This document shows, piece by piece, positions 1 to 8,893 of a DNA stretch of 64,000 nt. This stretch comes from Sporolactobacillus sp. CQH2019 (lineage in GTDB: Bacteria > Bacillota > Bacilli > Bacillales > Sporolactobacillaceae), in assembly GCF_028765345.1 (NCBI RefSeq), contig NZ_JARAJZ010000006.1:142861-206860 (forward strand). Direction: 5' to 3'. The position numbers and the translations under genes are program-made. Numbering within the stretch: position 1 is the first letter of the stretch; each line of letters opens with the position of its first letter. Below the pieces are notes generated by a model. That model saw only the letters and a list, made by a program, of their open reading frames with translations, did no database searches and was not told the origin of the DNA.

Positions 1-474
1 ATCGGAGTTCCGGAAATCAGCAAAAGAGATCTTGAATTTATTCAGGCAATTTATGATTCGCTTGGCGAAAATGAGAAAAAACACGCACTCAGCCAGCTGA
101 ACCAGGATCAGAAGGCGGCAATAGCCAGTAAGCCTATTGAAGACTGGATCATTCCTTTACCGGAAAAAGACACATTTATGGAGGGGTCAACGGATGTTTC
201 GGATGTCAGCTGGAATGTACCGACTGCTCAGTGCATGACAGCAACATGGGCTTTCGGGACAGTTCCGCATACCTGGCAGGTCGTCGCCCAGGGTACACAG
301 TCGTATGCTTTGAATGCCGCACTTTTTGCCGGGAAAACAATCGCCTGCACGGCCATTCAGACATTGACAGACAGCGAGCTTCTCGCTAAAGCCAAACAAG
401 AGTTTAAAGAACGTTTGTCTGGGAAAAAATACAACTGTTTAATTCCGGAAGAAATTACTCCGCCAGGGAAATAA
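1..474 (+). CDS. abgB: AbgB-like aminobenzoyl-glutamate hydrolase subunit, C-terminal part
   Basis: The open frame is already running at base 1 and ends at a TAA at 472-474, so only the last 157 residues are present and the start lies outside the window. The segments STDVSDVSWNVPT and ATWAFGTVPHTWQ are typical of M20-family amidohydrolases of the AbgB/aminobenzoyl-glutamate utilisation type: a metal-binding region, then an active-site His near the C-terminus. The family cleaves amide-linked acyl amino acids such as p-aminobenzoyl-glutamate in the cytoplasm. The downstream neighbours (aminotransferase relic, APC permease, nitrilase-like hydrolase) fit an amino-acid or amide scavenging locus. 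Subfamily is fairly sure; the true substrate is not. Confidence 0.8.
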   Translation: MGVPEISKRDLEFIQAIYDSLGENEKKHALSQLNQDQKAAIASKPIEDWIIPLPEKDTFMEGSTDVSDVSWNVPTAQCMTATWAFGTVPHTWQVVAQGTQSYALNAALFAGKTIACTAIQTLTDSELLAKAKQEFKERLSGKKYNCLIPEEITPPGK

Positions 475-976
475 AAACCCATTATATATAATAGAAAGAA
501 ATTGAAGGAGCCGTCTCATTATTTGATGCAGATAGCTCTTTATTGCTTTTCAATTTTTGCAGTCTGAAAATCCAGTCGAACAGGGCATTTATTTATAATT
601 ATATAAGCACGGGCGGAAAGTGCCATAAGCTGTGGGACTTTTTAACAACAGGATTAATTAAATCATCAAATAACGGCATGCCCTATGGTTTTCATGAGTC
701 TGTGTGGAGCAGGTCTTTAAGATTGGGTTAAGAGATGTTGCATTTGCGATCCTGCACATTCTGACGGCACAAGTACATGACACACATTATATTCCTGTTG
801 CCTAATTATTCAGATAGCATCTGCTTTTATTTGTTATTTGTAATTCAGGCATATCTCAGTAAAAATCAGAAAAAAGCAACGGGATCACGAATATACTGAT
901 ACCAAAATTATTCGAATTTTGATACTATACAAAATTGAAATAATTAATCAAAATATTTATAAAAAAGAGTGGCGGT
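475..976. other. Gene-free stretch ending in a relic aminotransferase leader
   Basis: I see no credible gene in these 500 bases. The last ~85 bases resemble the leader of the intact aminotransferase at 15771. TTGATACTATACAAAATTGA near 919-938 parallels TTGATACTTTACATAATACC near 15705, and both are followed by an A/T-rich run and AAAAA before the start. The ATACCA motif of the intact promoter is lost at the aligned position, although an ATACCA occurs about 20 bases upstream at 899-904. This supports a duplicated and now decaying promoter-gene unit. Confidence 0.5.
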
Positions 977-1715
977 GTGTTAAAGGATCTTCAAAAGTTG
1001 TATCCACAAAACAATGGCGGGGGAGGAGAGATCGGTTTGGGCGGCTGCCGTAGGGAATGGGAATCCTCCTATAACTGTCAAAGTAAGGAGGCATAATTTC
1101 AGACATTGACGGAAATCGATTCATTGATTCTGCAGGTATGATCGGTGTTCAAAATGTTGGCCATTATCATCCCGAAGTTATTGAAGCAACCAAAAAACAA
1201 CCGGAGAGTGATCTTCATCCTGGATTTAATGTGATTATGTATCCATCTTACATTGAGCGATGTGAAAATTTTTAGCAGTCTGCTCAGCGGTGCTGCAGGA
1301 AAAGCTGAAATGCTTGTAATTTGAAGGGCTTTCTTAGAGAAACGAATTCCGGCAATTCCTGTCGGCCGCGTTGGTTGTTTTGAAATCTTCCTCCAAGAGG
1401 GGACCTGACTGAAAGGACAGAGAAAATCGGATCACTATTTAAGCAGCGAGCAATGAATGGAAAGAAAAAATATCCTTTCGTAGGTGATGTCAGACGTCTG
1501 GGTGCCGTTGGCGGCTTGGATTTGTTCAGGCTCGTGTTTCTAAACTGCCCGCTCCCCCAAAAATGAATCATTGTTCACTTTGCGCGTGACTGTAGTTTAT
1601 TTCTTTTGAATGACGGAATAAATGGGGACTGCATTCATTTTTGCCGGCTCTGACGATCACGGATATCAGTTGCAAAAAAGGGCCCGGCATTGCTGAAGAG
1701 GGTTTAAACCAATTA
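977..1715 (+). pseudogene. Decayed 4-aminobutyrate aminotransferase (gabT-like)
   Basis: This stretch aligns along its length with the intact aminotransferase at 15771-17093. Matching blocks are ACAAAACAATGG near 1002 (vs ACAAAAGAATGG), GACATTGACGGAAATCG near 1104, the segment encoding GVQNVGH near 1145, and GGTGATGTCAGACGTCTGG near 1483. There are several frameshifts and stops. About 560 bp of the middle, covering roughly residues 100-290 with the PLP-lysine region, is deleted: the sequence jumps from GAAAATTTT (1263) to CTCAGCGGTG (1283). The C-terminal end decays gradually to about 1715. The next gene is an APC permease, so this was probably an aminotransferase-permease pair like the one at 15.8-18.6 kb. 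Confidence 0.85.
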
Positions 1716-1893
1716 AAAAATAGACGGTTCGTGCAACCGATAAGGCAGATGAAAACAATAAACAATTTGCAAATCACTGACAAACATTGATCTGTCATTT
1801 GAAAAAAAGAGAAATGATGGTTAACTCTGCAATATTGCGTTAGAAAATACAAGGTGCTGTTGAAGACAACTCTATCTGTCAGGGGATGAAATA

Positions 1894-3291
1894 ATGAGTT
1901 ATTCAATGGTCAATGCACCTTCAGAAAAAGGTGGACTCCGTTCACAATGTCTTTCATTCATCGAAGTTCTTGGCCAGTCTATCGCAAATATTGCTCCGAC
2001 CGCGACACCGGCGATAACCATACCTGTTGTCTTTGCTACTTCCGGTAATGCTACATGGATCGCATATGTGTTTGCAACGTTAGCCATCATTCTATTAAGT
2101 CTGCAAATAAACATATTCTCTAAGCGTTCTGCCACAACAGGCGCTCTTTATACGTATATTTCAGAGGGTATCGGTTCCGCAGGCGGATTTGTTTCCGGGA
2201 GCGGCTTGGTGTTCTCTTACTTAGTAACCGGAAGTGCAGTGCTTTGCGGTTTTGCGAACTATGCAAATAATCTGCTGGCCTATGCGGGTATTCAGCTTTC
2301 GCCTGCTCTGATTATTATCATGGGTACCGCAGCGGCATGGTTTATGACTTATAAGGGTGTCGAACTTTCGGCCAAGGTTATGCTCGTTTTTGAAGCCATT
2401 TCTGTAATGCTGATCACTCTTTTGGGGATTCTCGTTTTGACTCATCACGGGTTCAGCCTTGGGACTTCCCAGTTTAATCTTAAAGGTGTGTCTTTTGACA
2501 GCCTAAGATTAGGGCTTGTTTTTGCCTTCTTCAGTTTTGTAGGCTTTGAAAGTGCGACGACTATGGGACGGGAAGCCAAAGAACCGCTGCGCAACATACC
2601 GCGTGCAGTCATTGGAAGCGGCATTTTCGTAGGAATATTCTTTGTGGCCATGTCTTTGATCATGGTCATGGGTTTCGCAGGCAGTAAAACCTCGCTGGGT
2701 GAATCAACCGCGCCGCTCACTTATCTTGCACAGCAAAGTCACGTTGGCATTCTCGGATTTTTAATTTCAATAGGCGCTATGGTCAGTTTCTGGTCTTGCG
2801 GCGTGGCTTCCATAACGGCTGCGGCCAGAGTCATGCTTCATATGAGTCATGAAGGATATTTGCCGGATGCCGTAGGCAAGTGCCACAAGATCAACAAAAC
2901 TCCGTATGTCGCCATCATGGTTTGTTCAATTGTCGTAGGAGGCCTTCCTGTTGCCTTGGAATTGCTCAGAAGTACAAATATGGATGTGTACAACTGGACC
3001 GGGAGTATGGCTGTTTACGGATTTTTAATTAATTATCTGCTCGTGACGGTCTCAGCGCCTCTTCTTCTTTATAAATTAAAGGAACTGAAATGGCCCCATG
3101 TTGTCACGGCAGTACTTTCGTTTATCTTACTGTGCATACCGCTGATCGGAAGTGTTTACCCCTTTCCTGCATTCCCGATGGCCGTATTGCCGATTGTATT
3201 TCTTGGCTGGCTGATGATTTCTCTTGTATTTTACATTTTTGTTAAGCAGCACATGGGTCTACAAGAAAATCCGAATACGGAACAAATATAA
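1894..3291 (+). CDS. APC-family amino acid permease
   Basis: A 465-residue membrane protein with about 12 hydrophobic segments and the APC-superfamily signatures GQSIANIAPTATPA in TM1 and FAFFSFVGFESATTMGREAK around TM6, the usual substrate-site regions. It imports amino acids or related amines by proton symport at the cytoplasmic membrane. Start ATG 1894 follows AGGGGATG. It lies 27 bases before the nitrilase-like gene at 3318, so the two are probably one operon, and it follows the aminotransferase relic. Length is normal for the family. The substrate cannot be read; GABA or another omega-amino compound is an inference from the neighbourhood. Confidence 0.85.
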   Translation: MSYSMVNAPSEKGGLRSQCLSFIEVLGQSIANIAPTATPAITIPVVFATSGNATWIAYVFATLAIILLSLQINIFSKRSATTGALYTYISEGIGSAGGFVSGSGLVFSYLVTGSAVLCGFANYANNLLAYAGIQLSPALIIIMGTAAAWFMTYKGVELSAKVMLVFEAISVMLITLLGILVLTHHGFSLGTSQFNLKGVSFDSLRLGLVFAFFSFVGFESATTMGREAKEPLRNIPRAVIGSGIFVGIFFVAMSLIMVMGFAGSKTSLGESTAPLTYLAQQSHVGILGFLISIGAMVSFWSCGVASITAAARVMLHMSHEGYLPDAVGKCHKINKTPYVAIMVCSIVVGGLPVALELLRSTNMDVYNWTGSMAVYGFLINYLLVTVSAPLLLYKLKELKWPHVVTAVLSFILLCIPLIGSVYPFPAFPMAVLPIVFLGWLMISLVFYIFVKQHMGLQENPNTEQI

Positions 3292-3317
3292 GATTCTACA
3301 ATTTTGGGGGGTCACTT

Positions 3318-4139
3318 ATGAAAGTGAACGTGTCTTGCGTTCAAATGGAACCGGCTATGTACCGCGTAGATGAAAACATCAGCAAAATGGAAGGTTATAT
3401 CGATACGGTAATGATCGAACATCCGGAAACGGACCTCATCATTTTCCCCGAACTTATCACATCAGGATATGAATGTAACGAAGAGTTCCATGCCCTTGCT
3501 GAAGTAGTACCGTACGGCAAGAGCATGAAACGGATAGGAGTGCGTGCCAAAAAATACGGGGTTCATGTGATTTATGGTTTTCCAGAACAGGATTCCATTC
3601 TAAGCGATGTTCTGTATAACTCTTCGGTCTTCATTGACAATAATGGAAACGTATTGGGCGTTTATCGGAAGGTTCACCTTTTTGGAAATGAGAAAACTTA
3701 TTTTCGTTCTGGCTGTGAATACACCCTAATCAACTCATCAATTGGAAAAATAGGAATGATGATCTGTTATGATACATCATTTCCCGAAGTAGCGAGGACT
3801 TATGCCCTTCGCGGTGCCGATCTTCTTGTGATTTCTACAAATTGGGAAAAACCGTATGAAGCGGACTGGGATCTTGTTGCTAGGGCACGGGCAATAGACA
3901 ACATTATCTATATTGCGGCAGCAAATCGTGTTGGTTTCGATACGACGCTCGGATTTTTCGGAAGAAGCAAAATTATTGGTCCTCTCGGTGAACCGATTAG
4001 AGAACTGAATGAAGAGAAAGAAGGATACATTTCTGCGCCACTTGATTATGAATTGCCGCTTAAATTAAAATCGGGCTATTACACCATTTTTAAGGACCGT
4101 AAACCGGATACGTACAGTATGGTTTGCGAGAAATACTAG
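3318..4139 (+). CDS. Carbon-nitrogen hydrolase (nitrilase/amidase superfamily)
   Basis: A 273-residue cytoplasmic hydrolase with the complete Glu-Lys-Cys triad of the nitrilase superfamily: Glu45 in FPELITSGYE, Lys118 in YRKVHLF and Cys150 in MMICYDTSFPE. Such enzymes hydrolyse amides, N-carbamoyl compounds or nitriles. GGGGGG stands just before the ATG at 3318. It follows the APC permease by 27 bases, so the transported compound may be its substrate: an amide such as an omega-amidated amino acid (inference). Length is normal. It could equally be annotated as omega-amidase or N-carbamoyl-D-amino-acid hydrolase-like; the exact reaction is unresolved. Confidence 0.85.
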   Translation: MKVNVSCVQMEPAMYRVDENISKMEGYIDTVMIEHPETDLIIFPELITSGYECNEEFHALAEVVPYGKSMKRIGVRAKKYGVHVIYGFPEQDSILSDVLYNSSVFIDNNGNVLGVYRKVHLFGNEKTYFRSGCEYTLINSSIGKIGMMICYDTSFPEVARTYALRGADLLVISTNWEKPYEADWDLVARARAIDNIIYIAAANRVGFDTTLGFFGRSKIIGPLGEPIRELNEEKEGYISAPLDYELPLKLKSGYYTIFKDRKPDTYSMVCEKY

Positions 4140-4359
4140 AATGATCGATCGGGCTAATTCGAAAACGGCAGCTGCGGATGGCTCATTTTACAGAGCCAAG
4201 TATGTGAATTGGGCAGGAATTATACAGTGCGCACCACCTGATAGATTTTGATTCGTAGAATGGACGAACATTTTTTTGCTGTTCTCTCTGCATGTTTTTC
4301 TTAATGGCATTTGTGAATGCCAACCGTTATGATATTCCTCGATTAATGAATAAAAGGAG

Positions 4360-4440
4360 CCGCGCATTGGGTGGGGTGGAATTTTCTCTTCAATAATTCA
4401 GGACAACGGCAGTTGGCAAATGATCAAGAACTTTAATTGA
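4360..4440 (+). pseudogene. Possible short relic of a DUF1861/GT108-type gene
   Basis: In the gap after the nitrilase gene, one frame reads QDNGSWQMIKNFN then stop. It resembles KQNGSWQLIKDMPV of the intact DUF1861 protein encoded at 60716. Just upstream, ALGGVE resembles ILAGRVE of the same protein after a short gap. The match is only about 25 residues and contains indels, so this is a tentative call. The rest of 4140-4500 shows no gene. Confidence 0.25.
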
Positions 4441-4500
4441 AATAAATGTTATTGCGAAATAATTAAGAAGCATATTAAAAACAAAAAAATTATATAAGCA

Positions 4501-4563
4501 ATAAGAACTGTTTTGTTCAACAGGTCCATCATAGGTGGTTCTTATGACGGGCTTGTTGAGCAG
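4501..4563 (+). other. Two overlapping inverted repeats (alternative hairpins)
   Basis: A 20-bp imperfect stem pairs 4515-4535 (GTTCAACAGGTCC...) with 4541-4561 (...GGGCTTGTTGAGC) around a 5-base loop. A second perfect 8-bp pair, ATAAGAAC (4501-4508) with GTTCTTAT (4538-4545), shares bases with the first, so the two structures exclude each other. There is no T-run after the hairpin, so it is not a standard terminator. It lies 120 bases before the S9 peptidase start. Confidence 0.45.
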
Positions 4564-4680
4564 ATCCGCTGAATCACAGCCGCCAGGAAAAGCCTGCCTG
4601 TTCCAATCAGTAATAGATTGAGAACAATTCCATTTATTTTTTTAAAAGTCTATAATGATTAGAAAACAAGGAGGATTAAT

Positions 4681-6687
4681 ATGACAAAGCGCTTAATAAC
4701 GGCTGAAGATCTGGTCCAGTTTACTTTTGCGGGTTCGCCGGTGCTGTCTCCCGACGGGAAAAGTGCCGTGTACGTTGTAACAAAGGTTGACAAGGAAAAG
4801 AATGGTTATGATTCCTCGCTCTATCTTGCAGATGGTTTGTCGGAACCAAGGCGGCTGACTTTTGATTACATGAGCGACAAGCAGATCAAAAATCATAAAC
4901 CCAGTTTCTCAAAAGATGGGCGGTCCGTTTACTTTTTGTCCGACCGCAGCGGAAAGAGCCAGGTTTGGCGATTGTCTCTGGACGGCGGCGACTCGCAGGT
5001 CCTGACAGATTTCAGCGAGGAGGTTACGGATTACCTTTTGTCTCCCGATGAATCTGTGCTCGTCTGCCAGAGTTCTATTAAAGATGACAGAGAAATTGAA
5101 AACGACGATGTCACGGTCGTCGCTAGGCTCCGTTATCTGGCAAACGGGAAAGGCATCCTCTCAGCAAATGAAGCACTATTCCTCTTTAATCTTCAAAATC
5201 ATGAAAAAAAGCTGCTGACAGATAAAACACGGAACGCCTGCAATCCGGCTTTTTCTCCCGATGGAAAAAGGCTGTATTTCTGCCAGACTAAAGCCGAACC
5301 GGATAAGACAGACTATCTCTATGATATTTACAACTTTGATTTTGAGACGAATAAAACCGCTCTTTTCTATAAAGCAAAAGGGGATGTCGACGATCTCCAG
5401 GTTTCACCTGACGGACACAGAGTCGCCTTTGCAGGCAATGAAGATGGGGAATGCAGTCCGGAGAATATCGGTATCTGGCTTCTTCAGGAAACGGGCGGCC
5501 CGGCTGAGAACCTGACTGAGCCTGAAGAGCGCTCGCTCGGTAATTATGTGGGTACCGATGTCCGGTTTGACGAAGGGCGGCCCGTTTTTGTTTGGAATGA
5601 TGACGGACAGTCGCTGACCTATCTGGTTCAAAACGGCCCTGCGGCCGGCTTGAAGAGAATCGGCCTTGACGGTCATATTTCCACTGTATATTTCAATGAA
5701 AAAGAAGTCATTACTTCATTTGATTCAAAAAATGGAAGGATTGCTGCTGTCGTTTCCAGCGTCTCGTCCACCGGCGATCTTTTCTTGATCAATAGCGATG
5801 GAGCGGCAAAGCAGGCAAGCGATCATAATCGCCGTTTTTTGGACGGACTGGACCTTTCGGAGCCTGTTCCGTTTACCTATAAAACGGCAGATGGTCTGGA
5901 TCTGGACGGATGGGTGATGTTTCCGCCTGATTCAGTTCAAAAGGAGAAAAAAATACCGGTGGTTCTGGAAATCCATGGCGGTCCGGCCGCTGCGTACGGC
6001 TATTCGTTCGAACATGAATTCCAGTGCCTCGCCGCGGAAGGTTATGCGGTTGTCTTTACGAACCCGCGCGGCAGCCAGGGATATGGTGCCGAATTCTGCG
6101 CCGGCTGCTATGATGACTGGGGACGAAAGGATAAAGACGATATCCTCCGCGGCCTTGACTATGTGCTGGATCATTTCCCGGCCTGCGACCGGTCGCGCCA
6201 ATTTGTAACCGGCGGAAGTTACGGAGGATTCATGACAAACACAATGGTCGGGACGACAGACCGATTTACTGCGGCCGTCACGCAGCGATCCATCTGCAAC
6301 CTCTACAGCTTTTTCGGAACGAGCGATATCAGCTATTATTTTCTGAAGCGCTACTTTAACGGTGCGGATCTTTGGACGGATGAAGAAAAGCTGATGAGCT
6401 TCTCACCGATTCGGAGGGCTCCGCATGTGACAACGCCGATTTGCATTATTCACAGCGAAGAAGATTACCGCTGCCCGATCGAACAGGCTGAACAATGGTA
6501 TGTCGCTCTCCGCCGGCTCGGGGTCGAGACACGCTTTGTTCGTATTAAGGGAGAAAACCATGAATTGTCAAGAAGCGGCCGTCCGGAGAACCGTCTGACC
6601 CGCCTTCATGAAATCATTAACTGGTTTAATAAGCACCATGCAGGAGACTTCTCTGCAGATCAGGCCAATACAATAGTTAAGATTTGA
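4681..6687 (+). CDS. S9-family prolyl oligopeptidase / acylaminoacyl-peptidase
   Basis: A 668-residue cytoplasmic serine peptidase. Residues ~10-370 are WD40-like beta-propeller blades (repeated SPDGKS/SPDGKRLYF motifs) that gate access. Residues ~400-650 form the alpha/beta hydrolase domain. The catalytic triad is visible: Ser513 in GGSYGGF, Asp595 in HSEEDYRCP, His627 in ENHELSRSG. The oxyanion-side motif EIHGGPAAAYGYSF is also present. It would trim short, often N-acylated, peptides. Start ATG 4681 follows AAGGAGGATTA. TATAAT at 4651 may be its -10 box. It appears monocistronic, with a terminator at 6911-6942. Length is typical of the family. Confidence 0.92.
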   Translation: MTKRLITAEDLVQFTFAGSPVLSPDGKSAVYVVTKVDKEKNGYDSSLYLADGLSEPRRLTFDYMSDKQIKNHKPSFSKDGRSVYFLSDRSGKSQVWRLSLDGGDSQVLTDFSEEVTDYLLSPDESVLVCQSSIKDDREIENDDVTVVARLRYLANGKGILSANEALFLFNLQNHEKKLLTDKTRNACNPAFSPDGKRLYFCQTKAEPDKTDYLYDIYNFDFETNKTALFYKAKGDVDDLQVSPDGHRVAFAGNEDGECSPENIGIWLLQETGGPAENLTEPEERSLGNYVGTDVRFDEGRPVFVWNDDGQSLTYLVQNGPAAGLKRIGLDGHISTVYFNEKEVITSFDSKNGRIAAVVSSVSSTGDLFLINSDGAAKQASDHNRRFLDGLDLSEPVPFTYKTADGLDLDGWVMFPPDSVQKEKKIPVVLEIHGGPAAAYGYSFEHEFQCLAAEGYAVVFTNPRGSQGYGAEFCAGCYDDWGRKDKDDILRGLDYVLDHFPACDRSRQFVTGGSYGGFMTNTMVGTTDRFTAAVTQRSICNLYSFFGTSDISYYFLKRYFNGADLWTDEEKLMSFSPIRRAPHVTTPICIIHSEEDYRCPIEQAEQWYVALRRLGVETRFVRIKGENHELSRSGRPENRLTRLHEIINWFNKHHAGDFSADQANTIVKI

Positions 6688-6908
6688 CATCCGGGATGCA
6701 GATGTCTTTTCAGACAGCGGCCGGCTGATTCCCGCTCTGAGGGTTTTACAATGGAAAGTATGCGGATCATGCTTTGTCCGGGAATTGGGCGACATCGGGA
6801 ATATCACATTCAGGGCGATTGATTGTTGGTCTGTAGGATGGACGACGATGTGTCCGTCCCGATCGTATCCTGTACCGGCACTTAGCAGATCGGTTTGGAA
6901 AATAGAAA

Positions 6909-6942
6909 GGCGCCATAGGAGGAGAACCTGCGGCGTTTTTTT
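6909..6942 (+). terminator. Rho-independent terminator after S9 peptidase
   Basis: CGCC (6911-6914) and AGG pair with CCT and GGCG (6932-6935) around a short loop, followed by seven T. It lies 220 bases after the S9 gene. The flanks 6688-6908 and 6943-7048 hold no gene. Confidence 0.6.
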
Positions 6943-7048
6943 AGGGTGTGCGTTCTTCTTAATTAGTGCAGCACCGGTGTTATAAAATAGATTGGGCAAG
7001 AGAAGGTTCATTAAAAAAGCGGGCATCAGGTGAGAAATGGTGTTCCGG

Positions 7049-7837
7049 CTATTTTTCCTTTTGCTGAGTACGAATGACGTATGCATCCATTAAAATGCGG
7101 GCGATAACCATAATAGGTAATCGTGAACGGACTTCATAATCAGGAAAGTATGACATTCTTGATTTATAGCCTATCAGGGACAGTTCTGACAAAGCGCAAA
7201 GCGGGCTGTTTCGATTAGTGGTAATGGTTACCGTGCTGACTCCGTTGTTTTTGCAGTTTTCAGCAGCTTCGACCAACTCTTCCGTTTTTCCATTTAAAGA
7301 AATGAAAATGACCAAATCCTCGACTGGAATCCGCTTGCTCATTGTCCGGATGATATTCGGGTCGTCATGCATTTCGCTGTATTTTCCGATAAGCTGCAGC
7401 TTTATTAACATTTCTTTTGCGATGAGTTCCGATAATCCTCTGGCAAATAACATAATTTTTTGGGAATGAATCATCTTTTGTATGGTGTCTTCAATTGTTC
7501 CGCGATCAAGCATCCGCAATGTTTCTGCTACTTCGCGTCTATTCTTTTCCACGGCTTCTTTAATCTTCTGATCGACATCTTCAACATTGGTAAAGGACAT
7601 ATCTTTGGCGTATTCCTCTTCAAGCTTGAACTTAAAGGAGGTGAACCCGCTGTATCCAAGCTTTTGCATGGCTCTGACGATCGTGGCCGTTGATACATTT
7701 GCCTTCATGCTTAATTGGACAATGGACAGGCGGGAAACCTGCTTCAGATTTTTAGTAATGTAGTCAATTAAATATTTCTCGCTATTACTTAACGAATCGA
7801 TCCGTTCATGGATTCTTTCTTTAAAAGTAAGCGACAT
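7049..7837 (-). CDS. RpiR-family transcriptional regulator (HTH + SIS)
   Basis: A 262-residue regulator. Residues ~1-75 form the RpiR winged-helix domain, with the recognition-helix region NVSTATIVRAMQKLGYSGF. Residues ~115-240 form a SIS sugar-phosphate-binding domain (LFARGLSELIAKEMLIKL, ISLNGKTEELVEAAENCKN). RpiR proteins sense phosphosugars and control nearby sugar genes. It is divergent from the 1-phosphofructokinase/fructose PTS operon at 7955, with about 117 bp between start codons that contain a palindrome, so it very probably regulates that operon. The ATG at 7837 is preceded by GGGAG. Whether it activates or represses cannot be told. Confidence 0.88.
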   Translation of the reverse strand: MSLTFKERIHERIDSLSNSEKYLIDYITKNLKQVSRLSIVQLSMKANVSTATIVRAMQKLGYSGFTSFKFKLEEEYAKDMSFTNVEDVDQKIKEAVEKNRREVAETLRMLDRGTIEDTIQKMIHSQKIMLFARGLSELIAKEMLIKLQLIGKYSEMHDDPNIIRTMSKRIPVEDLVIFISLNGKTEELVEAAENCKNNGVSTVTITTNRNSPLCALSELSLIGYKSRMSYFPDYEVRSRLPIMVIARILMDAYVIRTQQKEK

Positions 7838-7859
7838 GATTTATTAACTCCCGCTATTT

Positions 7860-7880
7860 TGTAAACACTTACGTGTAAGT
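7860..7880. promoter_or_regulatory. Palindromic operator / cre-like site between rpiR and fruK
   Basis: ACTTACGTGTAAGT (7867-7880) is a perfect 6+6 inverted repeat around GT. It overlaps TGTAAACACTTACG (7860-7873), which resembles a CcpA cre site with imperfect ends. Its place between divergent rpiR and fruK fits an operator for the RpiR regulator, CcpA, or both. Confidence 0.55.
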
Positions 7881-7954
7881 ATAGCATAATAAGAAAATTT
7901 TTTCGTTCAAGTTGTGGGATATTTATTAATGGGGGGCGCAGAAAGGAGGATAAG

Positions 7955-8887
7955 ATGATCTATACATGTACGATGAATCCTGCAATCGATTCATTTTCAG
8001 AATTTGACGAATTTAAACCTTTTATTGTGAATCGAAGTAAGTATGAGGATTATCAGGCAAACGGAAAAGCCATCAACATTTCGCTGATACTAAAAAAAAT
8101 GAATATTGACAGCATCGCGACGGGCTTCCTTGGGGGTTTTACCGGAGACTTTATTGAAGCAGCGTTGAACAAACAGAATGTAGGAACAAAATTTATTCAT
8201 ACTGAGGGGATTACACGTATTAATTCATTTATCAGGGCAGGAAATCTTGAATATAAGGCAGTAAATCATGGATCGCCGATTTCCGGCAGGGATCAGCAGA
8301 AATTATTAAATTTCATTTCCAGCCTTCAGAAAAATGATCTTTTATTTGTTTCCGGTTCGCTGCCTAAAAATGTGAAAGATGAAATTCTGATTAAAATTGC
8401 ACGATTCTCCCGGGAAAAAGGTTTTTCACTGGTGCTTGATGTCAGCTCGGGAATCCTTCTTGACTGCCTTCCTTATGGACCTGAGCTGATTAAACCAAGT
8501 GATGAGGAGCTGGCGTCTTTATTGAACAGTCAACAGAGCACAGATCATGAAGTGATTCAGGGGGCGGGCAAATTGCTGGAAATGGGGGCCAAAAGGGTGA
8601 TTGTCTCAAGAGGGGAAAGGGGAGCGATTTACCGGGATCATCACCATATCCTGTCTGTTAATGCCCCTGAGGGACGGGTCATCAACACAGCATGTTCCGG
8701 AGATACGATGGTCGCCGCATTCATGGGATCGCTCATTCAGGGAAAAACCGTTTCCGATGCCTTAGCTTTCGCTTCGGCAGCTGCGTCTTCGACCGCTTTC
8801 ACTGCCGGCTTAAGCGACTTAAAAGATGTTCCTTCCTTGTTAAAACAAATTCATATTAAAACAATAAAAAATGAAAGTGAGGTTTGA
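7955..8887 (+). CDS. fruK: 1-phosphofructokinase family kinase (PfkB; FruK/LacC type)
   Basis: A 310-residue PfkB-family sugar kinase that would convert fructose-1-phosphate to fructose-1,6-bisphosphate in the cytoplasm. The N-terminal TMNPAIDSF and ANGKAINIS motifs and the C-terminal anion-hole/catalytic motif INTACSGDTMVAAF identify the FruK/LacC branch. Two variations stand out: the usual GGKGIN is NGKAIN, and the glycine before SGD is replaced by cysteine. Start ATG follows AAAGGAGGAT. It lies 6 bases before the PTS gene, clearly one operon. Tagatose-6-phosphate kinase activity is possible; the fructose-type PTS next door favours FruK. Confidence 0.85.
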   Translation: MIYTCTMNPAIDSFSEFDEFKPFIVNRSKYEDYQANGKAINISLILKKMNIDSIATGFLGGFTGDFIEAALNKQNVGTKFIHTEGITRINSFIRAGNLEYKAVNHGSPISGRDQQKLLNFISSLQKNDLLFVSGSLPKNVKDEILIKIARFSREKGFSLVLDVSSGILLDCLPYGPELIKPSDEELASLLNSQQSTDHEVIQGAGKLLEMGAKRVIVSRGERGAIYRDHHHILSVNAPEGRVINTACSGDTMVAAFMGSLIQGKTVSDALAFASAAASSTAFTAGLSDLKDVPSLLKQIHIKTIKNESEV

Positions 8888-8893
8888 GCAATA

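Noticed and set aside
6568-7086. Minus-strand 172-codon frame
   Set aside because: Overlaps the S9 peptidase end and the terminator; no ribosome site or motif.
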